A stretch of DNA of 43,037 nt, from positions 1 through 43,037 of the forward strand of contig NZ_JAHESC010000055.1 in NCBI RefSeq assembly GCF_018598185.1, read 5' to 3'. A program made the translations under genes and the position numbers. Within the stretch, counting starts at the first letter, position 1, and each line of letters starts with the position of its first letter. The DNA comes from Dawidia soli (GTDB lineage Bacteria > Bacteroidota > Bacteroidia > Cytophagales > Cyclobacteriaceae). Positions 18,032 to 26,204 of the stretch are shown here, one piece after another. A model generated the notes under the pieces. That model was not told the origin of the DNA. It was given only the letters and a program-made list of their open reading frames with translations, and did not search any database.

Positions 18032-21000
18032 TTAGAAGTTAAGGTTCAAACCAAAAACGAGTTGTCTGCTTCTGGGGTACGCCGAATAATCCACGCCGGG
18101 GGTGAGGGCGGTGTTCCGGCGTGTCGATACTTCGGGGTCGAATCCGCTGTAGTTCGTCCACACAAATACATTGTATGCGGTGGCATACAACCGGAGGCTT
18201 TGTATGTGAAGCCGGCTGGTGAGGGATGACGGAATGGTATATCCCATCGTCAATGTATTGAGGCGCAGGAACGAACCATCTTCTACCGCCCAGCTGCTGA
18301 ACACGTACCGGTCCATGTAGGGTGACCACATGGTGGTGTTGGCATTGAGGCTCGCCAGGGCGGTCGGGTCGGTTACGAGGCTGCCTGTAGACGGGTCGAT
18401 GTTTGTCCAGCGTTGGCCGTCGGCCATGATCGTGCTGAGGTTGCGATACTGGTAGCGCGGCGTAGACGAGGTATATTCGATCTTGTTGGCGTTGTATATG
18501 TCGTTGCCATAGCTCCAGCTAAACGCGGCGGTCAGGTCGAATCCGTAGGCATAGCCGTTCAGGATGATCCCGCCGGTATGTTTGGGGTTGGCGTTGCCGA
18601 TAATGCCGCGATCGTCGATCGTAATAGACTCGTCGCCGGCGATGTTCTTTAACTTCATCATACCCGGCGCCGCTTTGCCGACGATGGCGTCGGCCGTTGC
18701 CACGCCCGCCTTGGGGATCCAGGTGCTGGTCGCAGCATCGTAGCCTTCGAAGTCGGATACTTCGTACCGGCCGTCGGCTACGTAGCCATACATCATCCCG
18801 ACGGGTTTGCCCGTTTCGATGAGGAAGTCGTTTCCGATCTCGGTCGAAGCCCAGTTGGTGTTGCGGCCGAAGTTCTCCATCATACCCAGTGACTTGATCT
18901 GATTGCGGTTAAAGCTGATGTTCACGCTTACATCAAAACCATAGTCCGGTTTCTCCAGCACGATGTATTTCAGCGATGCCTCCAGACCTTTGTTTTCGGT
19001 TTCGCCCAGATTGCGGAACTGACTGGTATAGCCGGTACCCGGCACGGGGAATTCCACCAGCAGGTCGGTGGTATTATTTTTATATACATCAAACGTACCG
19101 CTGACGCGCCCTTGCAGGGTACTGAAATCCAAACCGATGTTGCGGGTGTGGGTGGTCTCCCACTTCAGATCGGGGTTCGCCAGGATCTTGGATGCGGACC
19201 AATAGCTGCTAAAGCCGTTGATCCAGGTATTGGTATTCGACTCGAAAGACTGTACCGTCTGGCCCACCGGTATATTGTTATTACCGGCTACCCCATAGCT
19301 CACCCGTAATTTCAACTGGTCGAGCCAGTTGCTGGCGCCGGCCATAAACTCCTCGCTCGTGATCTTCCAGGCCGCGGCGGCGGACGGAAAGTATCCCCAG
19401 CGGTTGTCGCCGAGGAAGCGGCTGGAGCCGTCGGCACGATAGGTAGCCGAGAGCAAATATTTGCCTTTGAACTCGTAGTTGGCGCGCCCGAAGAAGGAGA
19501 GTAGTTTGTCGTCGGGGCTTAAGAAGTTATTCGTGGTTTGCGACTTGCCCTGCGTGGTGAGCTTAAACGCCTGGTCGGCGTCAAACAAGGTGGGAAAGCC
19601 GTGCACCACCGATGTAAACTGTGTATTTTCCGTGCGTATCGTTTCGTGGCCCACCAACAGGTTGAGGTTGTGCTCTTGCCCCAGCATGCCTTTGAAATTA
19701 TAGTTCAGGGTATTGGCATTTCTAAACCGGATCTGCTCGGTCTGCGTCATGATGACGGCGGGGTGATTCTGGTTTTCATTGCTGGGCGCGTTCTGTACGT
19801 AGTAGGTTGTCATTCCGTAAAAACGATTGTCGCGCGACCGTATATTGTCCAACCCTATTTCCGAGCGGAACTGCAGGTTTTCGAGTATATTCCATGCCAC
19901 GCTGCCCACCATGTTATAGTTCTTGCGAAACTGCTCGCGATCGTTGTCGTTGGTGGCCACGATGGGGTTGATCAGATAGCTGGCGATCTCTTCGTTGGTG
20001 TCGTCGGTGGTTAACCCGGCCAGCGGGATCGGCGCATAGGTCACAGCGTGTTTCAGCCGTGAGTCGGACGCCGACACTTCGTTTTGTTCGTTCGCGCCAC
20101 TGCCGTCGATCTTGGTGTCCGAGTAGCGCAGGGAGAACGTTATCTCGACGGGCTCCACGGGCTTGCTGTTGAACTTCATGGTTACGTTGTTGCGGCGGAA
20201 ACCCGAACCGATCATGATGGCTTTCTCATCGTATAGTGCGTAGTTGGCGGAGTACGAGAACTTATCGCCCCCACCCCGTACACTGATGTCGTGGCTGAAG
20301 ACATGGCCGGTGCGGCCGTATACCTGTTTCTGCCAGTTATTACCGTTCATACCAGTGAACAGATCGCGGTCGGCCCAAGTGCCGAAGTAATCTTCGTACG
20401 ACTCCAGCTCGCCGGGCTCGTTGTCCAGTACGGCATATTCGTATTGCCACTTGACGTAGTCCTCCACGGGGAGTACATCTAACGTCTTGGCGATGCGCTT
20501 TGCGCCATAGAATGTATTGTAGGTGACAGAAACCTTGCCGGGCTTTCCGCTTTTGGTGGTGATGATAATGACACCATTGGCGCCACGTGATCCGTAGATG
20601 GCCGTTGACGACGCGTCTTTGAGTACGTCCATCGACTGGATATCCGACGGCGATATGTCGGATATCGAGTTGACTTGAAAGCCGTCGACAATATAGAGGG
20701 GGCTATTGTCTTGTGTGATCGAGCCGCCGCCGCGAACACGGATGCGGATGTCCGCATCGGGAGATCCTTCCGTGGACGTTACTTGTACCCCGGCGAGGCG
20801 ACCGGTCAACGTTTCGGCTACGTTCGAGATCGGCACCTTGCGAAGGGCGTCGCCGGTGATCGACACGACCGAGCCCGTGAGGTCTGATTTCTTAGCGGTA
20901 CCGTAGCCGATCACGACCACTTCGTCCAGCTGGCTGACGTCGGGTTCCAGCACGACATCCAGCGTGGTTTGACTGCCTACCTCCACTTCTTTTACGGCCA

Positions 21001-21256
21001 TGCCGATGAAGGTGAACGTCAACACTGCGCCGGGCGACACCGAGAGGCTGAACTTACCGTCAACGTCGGACGTCGTGCCGTTGCTGGTGCCCTTTTCAAA
21101 GATCGAAACGCCGGGCATTTGTGCCCCGTCGGTGTCTTTGATCGTTCCCGTCACGACTTTGTTTTGCGCGCCGGCGTGCAGCGCCAGGGCCAGGCAAAAC
21201 AGGATAAGACCGGAACCTCTCGACACCCATCGTTTAACATGTGGATATGGATTCAT
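18032..21256 (-). CDS. susC: SusC/RagA-family TonB-dependent outer-membrane transporter
   Basis: A 1074-aa outer-membrane transporter, energised by TonB, that imports pectin fragments with its SusD partner. The signal peptide ends near AGAQ (residues 28-31). A carboxypeptidase-regulatory-like domain spans 35-105. The SusC-type TonB box region DEVVVIGYGT is at 111-120, then a plug domain (with RIRVRGGGSI and NSPLYIVDGFQV) and the large beta-barrel ending in the aromatic terminus FGLNLNF. No extra N-terminal signalling (STN) domain, so no anti-sigma partner is needed. The ATG at 21256 is chosen because the upstream in-frame residues are not signal-peptide-like. First gene of the pectin operon, with palindromes upstream. 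Confidence 0.95.
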   Translation of the reverse strand: MNPYPHVKRWVSRGSGLILFCLALALHAGAQNKVVTGTIKDTDGAQMPGVSIFEKGTSNGTTSDVDGKFSLSVSPGAVLTFTFIGMAVKEVEVGSQTTLDVVLEPDVSQLDEVVVIGYGTAKKSDLTGSVVSITGDALRKVPISNVAETLTGRLAGVQVTSTEGSPDADIRIRVRGGGSITQDNSPLYIVDGFQVNSISDISPSDIQSMDVLKDASSTAIYGSRGANGVIIITTKSGKPGKVSVTYNTFYGAKRIAKTLDVLPVEDYVKWQYEYAVLDNEPGELESYEDYFGTWADRDLFTGMNGNNWQKQVYGRTGHVFSHDISVRGGGDKFSYSANYALYDEKAIMIGSGFRRNNVTMKFNSKPVEPVEITFSLRYSDTKIDGSGANEQNEVSASDSRLKHAVTYAPIPLAGLTTDDTNEEIASYLINPIVATNDNDREQFRKNYNMVGSVAWNILENLQFRSEIGLDNIRSRDNRFYGMTTYYVQNAPSNENQNHPAVIMTQTEQIRFRNANTLNYNFKGMLGQEHNLNLLVGHETIRTENTQFTSVVHGFPTLFDADQAFKLTTQGKSQTTNNFLSPDDKLLSFFGRANYEFKGKYLLSATYRADGSSRFLGDNRWGYFPSAAAAWKITSEEFMAGASNWLDQLKLRVSYGVAGNNNIPVGQTVQSFESNTNTWINGFSSYWSASKILANPDLKWETTHTRNIGLDFSTLQGRVSGTFDVYKNNTTDLLVEFPVPGTGYTSQFRNLGETENKGLEASLKYIVLEKPDYGFDVSVNISFNRNQIKSLGMMENFGRNTNWASTEIGNDFLIETGKPVGMMYGYVADGRYEVSDFEGYDAATSTWIPKAGVATADAIVGKAAPGMMKLKNIAGDESITIDDRGIIGNANPKHTGGIILNGYAYGFDLTAAFSWSYGNDIYNANKIEYTSSTPRYQYRNLSTIMADGQRWTNIDPSTGSLVTDPTALASLNANTTMWSPYMDRYVFSSWAVEDGSFLRLNTLTMGYTIPSSLTSRLHIQSLRLYATAYNVFVWTNYSGFDPEVSTRRNTALTPGVDYSAYPRSRQLVFGLNLNF

Positions 21257-21760
21257 ATAGGTTAGATTGGTTTGAAATTGGGTCAGAATGAGCATCATTA
21301 TGCGCAATCGATTGCATATTTACGACTCAGATCAGACATTTCAAACAAAAGGATCACTATTTATGCAAACGATCGATTAGAGCTTAATTTGAACGATTTT
21401 GGAGTCGTTTGGTCCAAGGCGGTGTTTACAGGCCGCGTGTGCGCGGAACCACGGGGTATTTATGCGCAACCGATTACGCAACGTTTTTGCAGATTCGGAA
21501 ATCAATGCGTCCGATACTGGCGCGACGATGGCTGAAATACGCTTTGAAGGGCCGAATGATGGACCGGAATACCACGTTGTGCGCAATGGCACGGGCGGCA
21601 TTGGAGGGGCAGACCACGCCGAGCTTGATCCTTCCTTCGGGACCATTTTGGACGATGTAGTTAAGCTCGGCGAGGGTGAGCAGTTTTACGTTAACGATGC
21701 GAAACGTTCCCAGGCCTAACTGAACCCGGGAAGGAACGATGTGGTGGACAGCAGCTGCCG
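21257..21760. other. 504-nt region upstream of susC
   Basis: Between susC and the methyltransferase gene, both on the minus strand. The left half is AT-rich and carries the operator-like palindromes. The right half is GC-richer and has open frames on both strands. A plus-strand frame from ATG 21462 (or 21528) to 21719 gives 86 (or 63) residues with a strong purine-first codon bias. A minus-strand frame without an ATG spans about 21480-21758. Neither has a recognisable domain, so no gene is called. No TAnnTTTG element in the susC direction was found. Confidence 0.45.
21303..21478 (-). promoter_or_regulatory. LacI-type operator-like palindromes upstream of susC
   Basis: Compared with the LacI/GalR-family pattern TGnAAnCGnTTnCA, three sites stand out. 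Site 1 at 21303-21316, CGCAATCGATTGCA, matches all but one fixed base and has a perfect 12-bp palindrome core. Site 2 at 21364-21377 has a perfect left half only (TGCAAACG). Site 3 at 21465-21478, CGCAACCGATTACG, is symmetric with two changes. Site 1 ends 47 nt before the susC start codon, a good place for repression. No LacI gene is in the window. Assignment to LacI is by motif only. Confidence 0.5.
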
Positions 21761-22426
21761 TTATTTATACGCTGCCTGCAGGTCCTTGCGCAGCGCAGTG
21801 ATAGCATATTTGTTATAATAGTCGCCTGTCAGGTCCAAGTCCTTGCTCACGTGGCTCAGGCTGCGTTTGTCCAGCAGTTGATACAGTTGGGTGGCCGTAA
21901 AGATCTCGTCGTAATTCTGTTTGTAGGCATAGGCTTCCATCTCGCGGATGTGCTGGTACGCATTGCGACGCGGGCGCTCGGCAAAGAAGTCGATGATCAT
22001 CAGTACACCCCCATCCTTCAAGACCCGGTCTGTTTCCGCTACGGTCCGTAGCAGCAGCTCGCGGTCTACTACGTAGAGCACAAACCCAATCACGATCAGG
22101 TCAAAGCTGTCTGCCGGAAAAGCCGAGAGGTTATCGGCTGTACCTTTGACAAAGGGTACGAGCGGATATTGTTGTTTACCGGCGTCGATCGCTTCCTGCG
22201 AGGGTTCGATACCCACCACCGATGCACCGGTTAAGTTGCGGATAGCCTCCAGGCGATAGCCGGTGTTGCAGCCGATCTCCAACGTGCTTTTGGGTGTATA
22301 ATTATATTCTTTCAACAGTTTGATCACTACATCGTCTTCCGGCACATAGGCCACGCTCTTGTTCCGGTTAAAGTAATTATCGGCTTCGTATTGCAGAAAT
22401 GCCTCTTTTTGTGATTTGCTTGCCAT
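21761..22426 (-). CDS. class I SAM-dependent methyltransferase
   Basis: A 221-aa cytosolic methyltransferase of the Methyltransf_11/25 type. S-adenosylmethionine motif I is EIGCNTG at 50-56, followed by the motif II acidic residue in VVGIEPS. A PADSFDLIVIGFVLYVV segment and the VLKDGGVLMIIDF strand complete the fold. The start was set at the inner Met (MASKSQKE) at 22426; an ATG at 22432 is 2 codons upstream, and a further in-frame start at 22465 adds an unconvincing extension. The acceptor substrate is unknown. It precedes the susC control region and may be an independent unit. Confidence 0.85.
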   Translation of the reverse strand: MASKSQKEAFLQYEADNYFNRNKSVAYVPEDDVVIKLLKEYNYTPKSTLEIGCNTGYRLEAIRNLTGASVVGIEPSQEAIDAGKQQYPLVPFVKGTADNLSAFPADSFDLIVIGFVLYVVDRELLLRTVAETDRVLKDGGVLMIIDFFAERPRRNAYQHIREMEAYAYKQNYDEIFTATQLYQLLDKRSLSHVSKDLDLTGDYYNKYAITALRKDLQAAYK

Positions 22427-22799
22427 CGGCATCAACAGGTTTTGGGTTCGTTCCGTTAAATACAAATACTCCTTTCCGATGTTTCAATAATCCTGCGCTC
22501 CAACAAACGCACGCGAAACACCGTGGGATTGCCGGAAGGTCGTCGGGGCTCAGAAGGGCAGCCCCTCGAATAGAAAGACCTGGGCAATATCGATTTTAAT
22601 TTACGCCGGATTCATTCACTTTCCCACATTTTTTGCGATTTTTTGGACGAATCGGAATGCCGGACCTTAAATCAGGACGGCAGATCACTGCTACAACCGA
22701 CAAAACAACACAAGCTTTTCGTCCATTGAGCATTACGTTTAGTCCATCCGCTGCAGCTCTCATCAGCACGTCAGCAACGCTGGTACAGCAATCTACTTG
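22427..22799. other. 373-nt gap between methyltransferase and AraC gene
   Basis: No convincing gene. The open frames on the plus strand are Arg/Ser-rich and look non-coding. An 8-base inverted repeat TGGACGAA (22644-22651) with TTCGTCCA (22718-22725) is the only structure noted. The methyltransferase promoter should lie near 22440-22530. Confidence 0.4.
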
Positions 22800-23762
22800 T
22801 CAACGTTGGCTATATTGTTTCGGCTTCATGCCAATATGTTCTCTAAAAACTTTCGAGAAATGGCTTAGGTTTGTAAAGCCCAGCCGGGCCCCCACATCTG
22901 AAACCGAGAGCCTTCCCTCCTTCAGTAAAACAGCAGCTTCTTTCATTCTGAATTCCTGGTAGTAAGAAAAAATACTGTTGCCGAAAATTTGCTTGAACAA
23001 CCGTTTTAGCTTGGTGGGACTCATGTTGGCACGGATCGCCAGCGCGTCGATCACCGGTGGAGTTTCCAGATGCTCCAGCATTTGTTCCCTTACTTTGTAG
23101 ATTGTTTGAACGTCGTGGATGTTTACCGGGTAAAGATGTTTTTCATCCCGTTTCTTCAACGCTATCAATAGCTGACAGATCAATTCTTCGGCTTTTATCT
23201 TCCGATAGAACAGTTTAAAAGTTTCATCCACTGACCCGGTTACAATTTCATCCACAATTTTCTGCAGCGAAGGATTCAGCAGTTGTTCGAATAACAACGG
23301 CTGCGCGTTCTGTAACAGGCTTTGCAAAACCGGTGACCGCTCTGATGAGCCTAGCAGCCCGTTCAGGTAGTTGGCGTCTACTTCTATATTGATGACCGCC
23401 GTATTTGTATGGACGGGAATAACGGCGTCTGTATTCATGCTACTGGTGGCAATTAAAACGGACGGGGCAGCCCTGTATGTATTTTCTATCGAGGCCGTGC
23501 CGGCTTCTGTAAAAACATTCTGGAACTTAAAGAGGATCGTTCGCGCAGCGGTGTTGATGCCCGGATTTTCAATGATCAAATCTTCACGGAGCTCATAGTG
23601 CAGGATCAGCATCCGAATCTGATCATTAAAAACGTACCCCTCGCAATACCCCGTACCGAATTTTTCAGGGATCTCCAGGCGCCTTTCTTTGACGTCTGTT
23701 CCCAACAAACGTGCAAACCTCCATAAGATGTCCGGAACCGTCTGCTGTCCGTCAGCTTCCAT
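22800..23762 (-). CDS. AraC-family transcriptional regulator
   Basis: A 320-aa regulator. The N-terminal ~200 residues form a sensing domain without a recognised ligand site. The C-terminal AraC double helix-turn-helix covers about 220-320; its second helix region reads VGARLGFTNLSHFSKVFREHIG and is followed by MKPKQYSQR. The recognition-helix pattern and the MSPTKLKRLFKQIFG segment are the form common in Bacteroidota AraC proteins. The gene is divergent from the TetX-like monooxygenase with 93 nt between start codons, so that gene and the following hydrolase are its likely targets. Confidence 0.9.
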   Translation of the reverse strand: MEADGQQTVPDILWRFARLLGTDVKERRLEIPEKFGTGYCEGYVFNDQIRMLILHYELREDLIIENPGINTAARTILFKFQNVFTEAGTASIENTYRAAPSVLIATSSMNTDAVIPVHTNTAVINIEVDANYLNGLLGSSERSPVLQSLLQNAQPLLFEQLLNPSLQKIVDEIVTGSVDETFKLFYRKIKAEELICQLLIALKKRDEKHLYPVNIHDVQTIYKVREQMLEHLETPPVIDALAIRANMSPTKLKRLFKQIFGNSIFSYYQEFRMKEAAVLLKEGRLSVSDVGARLGFTNLSHFSKVFREHIGMKPKQYSQR

Positions 23763-23789
23763 TGAAAAAGTCTTTTACAGCTATTTTTG
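23762..23789 (+). promoter_or_regulatory. putative promoter of TetX-like gene
   Basis: TTG at 23762-23764 and TATTTTTG at 23782-23789 with a 17-nt spacer, matching TTG-N17-23-TAnnTTTG. It overlaps the start codon of the divergent AraC gene, so expression of the two could be mutually exclusive. Predicted leader is about 60 nt. Confidence 0.4.
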
Positions 23790-23855
23790 AGTCTAAAGTA
23801 GGTATTTTACCTCTAACCTGATCGACAATTTTGCACTGTAACCAACCAGAAATCA

Positions 23856-24983
23856 ATGTTATTGAAAGACAAGAACGTGGCGATCATCGGCGCGGGGCCC
23901 GTTGGCCTGACCCTGGCAACATTGCTCCAGCAAAAAGGCGTACAGGTAGCAGTCTACGAAAGAGACAAAGACCCACTGACAAGGATCTGGGGCGGAACGC
24001 TTGATCTGCACGAACATTCGGGACAGAAAGCCCTGGACATGGCCGGACTGCTGGACCGCTATTTTGCCAGGGCCATACCGATGGGTAGAACCATTACAGA
24101 CGAGCAGGGCAACCTGTTACTCGCGGTACAACCTCACTACGACAATCCCGAAATAAACAGGAACGATCTCCGAACGCTGTTGCTTGACAACCTGACAAAG
24201 GACACTGTGGTATGGGACAGAAAATTTACCGGACTTGAAGTACAAAATGGAAAGTGGCTTTTGCATTTCGAAAATAACCCCGATGTAACCGCGGATCTTG
24301 TTATCGGCGCAAACGGAGGATTGTCTGCCGTACGGAAATATGTAACCGATGCGGAAGCAGAATATACCGGAACCTTTATCATACAGGGTGAAGTGCCTCA
24401 ACCTGAATCAACATGTCTGGCATTCTACCAGCTATGTAACGACAACATTCTCATGACGGCGGACAACGGCATGAACATCGTTGCCAACCCCAGAAACAAC
24501 GGCGCACTGACATACAATGTAACGTTTAGAACACCCGAGGGATGGGATCATAGCACCGCCCTGAACTTCCGGGACCCGGGCAGTATCACCGTATTCCTTC
24601 TCTCCCGGTTCTCACGTTGGCACGAGCATTACCGGCAATTATTCCGGGCAACGTCCTTTTACACGGGGCTGCCAACGAGAAGGCTCCCGCTGAGTCGTCC
24701 CTGGAAAAAGGATCGGCCGATGCCGGTAACGCTCGTAGGCGATGCTGCCCACATCATGCCACCCTTTGCGGGGGAAGGTGTGAATACCGGGCTGATGGAT
24801 GCACTCGTGCTCTCGGAGAATCTCACGAATGGTAAATTCAGCGCTGTTGAAGCTGCTATCTGCGACTACGAACGAAAGATGATCGTCTATGCTACAAAAG
24901 CGCAACTCGAAACAAGCAAGAACGAAACAGCCATGCATGGTCGCGACTTCTCCTTTAAAACGAGATTCAACGGCGAACGGTAA
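23856..24983 (+). CDS. TetX-like FAD-dependent monooxygenase
   Basis: A 375-aa flavoprotein hydroxylase of the class A (PHBH-fold) group, closely similar over its whole length to the tetracycline-inactivating monooxygenase TetX. FAD motif GAGPVG at 12-17, GGTLDLHEHSGQ at 46-57, DNPEINRNDLR at 96-106, and the second FAD motif GDAAHIMPPFAGEGVN at 295-310. By recalled TetX numbering (offset 15), substrate contacts Gln192, Asn226, Asn371 and Met375 are kept as Gln177, Asn211, Asn356 and Met360. Arg213, Phe224 and His234 are replaced by Ile198, Val209 and Thr219. Hydroxylation of a tetracycline or another aromatic polyketide is possible but unproven. No signal peptide. A hydrolase gene follows after 101 nt. 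Confidence 0.9.
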   Translation: MLLKDKNVAIIGAGPVGLTLATLLQQKGVQVAVYERDKDPLTRIWGGTLDLHEHSGQKALDMAGLLDRYFARAIPMGRTITDEQGNLLLAVQPHYDNPEINRNDLRTLLLDNLTKDTVVWDRKFTGLEVQNGKWLLHFENNPDVTADLVIGANGGLSAVRKYVTDAEAEYTGTFIIQGEVPQPESTCLAFYQLCNDNILMTADNGMNIVANPRNNGALTYNVTFRTPEGWDHSTALNFRDPGSITVFLLSRFSRWHEHYRQLFRATSFYTGLPTRRLPLSRPWKKDRPMPVTLVGDAAHIMPPFAGEGVNTGLMDALVLSENLTNGKFSAVEAAICDYERKMIVYATKAQLETSKNETAMHGRDFSFKTRFNGER

Positions 24984-25084
24984 CGCCTCGGCCGTATTGT
25001 CGCTTTTTGCCCCTGCGATTGTCGCATACGCCCTGCGGATGCTCCACATTGTTGGCGAGATTTGTATCATAACAAATTGACGAT

Positions 25085-26020
25085 ATGAACAAGCTTATAA
25101 CCAGTCTTCTGATCATCATCGCTGTGGCGGTGATGATTTCCTGCCAGCCACGCCCAACGGATGGGCAAAACGCATCCACCAACGACCAAGACACGGTCGC
25201 CAGCCAGAACATACAGCCGGCGGAAAGCGGCTATGCCGATGTGAACGGGTTAAAAATGTACTATGAGGTATACGGCCATGGCAACCCCATTGTATTGTTG
25301 CATGGTTCTTTCATGAGTATACCGTTGAACTGGTCGCACATCATACCCCGGCTGGCCAAAGACCGGAAAGTAATTGTACTGGAGATGCAGGGTCACGGTC
25401 GTACACGGGATACAGACCGCGCGCTGAGCTACGAAGGTATGGCCGACGATGTATCCGGCCTGCTCAAGCAACTTAGGATCAATAGTGCTGACATTCTCGG
25501 GTATAGCATGGGTGGCGGCGTTGCGTTCCAGATGGCGGTGCGTCATCCTGAACAGGTGCGCAGGCTTGTGGTACTGTCCGGCACCTATACCCATGATGGA
25601 TGGTGGCCTGATGTTGAAGCAAGCTTCGCTACGATGACGCCGGAAATGTTTAAGGGCAGCCAAATCGAAAAGCAGTATGACAGCCTGGGAAACGATCCGG
25701 CACATTTTCCGGAGTTTGTAAAAAAGGTGATCAGCATTGACCTGAAGCCTTACGACTGGTCAAAAGATGTAAAGACCATGAAGACTCCGGTATTCCTGGC
25801 GATCGGTGATGCCGACGGCGTACAGTATGAGCATGCCCTGGAGCTGTTCCGTGCCAGGGGTGGTGGAAAAATGGGCGATATCCATGGGTTGCCACAATCC
25901 CGTCTGGCCATCATACCGGGCACGACGCACATCGGTATGATGCAGCGAATGGATTGGCTGATACCTATGATCAATGACTTTCTCGATGCCGATCTTAACG
26001 CTCCCCCACCTACATTTTAA
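25085..26020 (+). CDS. alpha/beta hydrolase lipoprotein
   Basis: A 311-aa alpha/beta-hydrolase fold enzyme with a lipoprotein signal peptide (lipobox ending MISC, Cys20) and a Thr/Gln/Asn-rich linker to about residue 47. Catalytic residues seen are Ser141 in GYSMGG, a likely acid at Asp242 or Asp244 in IGDADG, and His282 in GTTHIG; the oxyanion segment is LLHGSF at 71-76. It acts in the periplasm or on the surface. It lies 101 nt after the TetX-like gene on the same strand, with a dyad (ATTTGT-N6-ACAAAT, 25060-25077) in between that might be a separate control site, and a terminator after it. Substrate unknown. Confidence 0.9.
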   Translation: MNKLITSLLIIIAVAVMISCQPRPTDGQNASTNDQDTVASQNIQPAESGYADVNGLKMYYEVYGHGNPIVLLHGSFMSIPLNWSHIIPRLAKDRKVIVLEMQGHGRTRDTDRALSYEGMADDVSGLLKQLRINSADILGYSMGGGVAFQMAVRHPEQVRRLVVLSGTYTHDGWWPDVEASFATMTPEMFKGSQIEKQYDSLGNDPAHFPEFVKKVISIDLKPYDWSKDVKTMKTPVFLAIGDADGVQYEHALELFRARGGGKMGDIHGLPQSRLAIIPGTTHIGMMQRMDWLIPMINDFLDADLNAPPPTF

Positions 26021-26066
26021 GAGTGATGTGTAAATTCGTGTAGCTATTGAATATGTCTTAAGACCT

Positions 26067-26110
26067 GGAGACCATCTGTGGGGCTTACGGTGCAGTGGTC
26101 TCCCTGTTTT
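26067..26110 (+). terminator. terminator after the hydrolase gene
   Basis: GGAGACCA (26067-26074) pairs with TGGTCTCC (26096-26103), giving an 8-bp perfect stem with a 21-nt loop, followed by CTGTTTTTG. It ends the monooxygenase-hydrolase transcript. Confidence 0.65.
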
Positions 26111-26204
26111 TGCCCTCCACGGAATTTGTTTTTGAAACGGGTGGTCCTGTGCTGTATTTTATTCCATAGCCGAGATCATTTTCACTCGTTCCCTAATAAC
26201 CACG

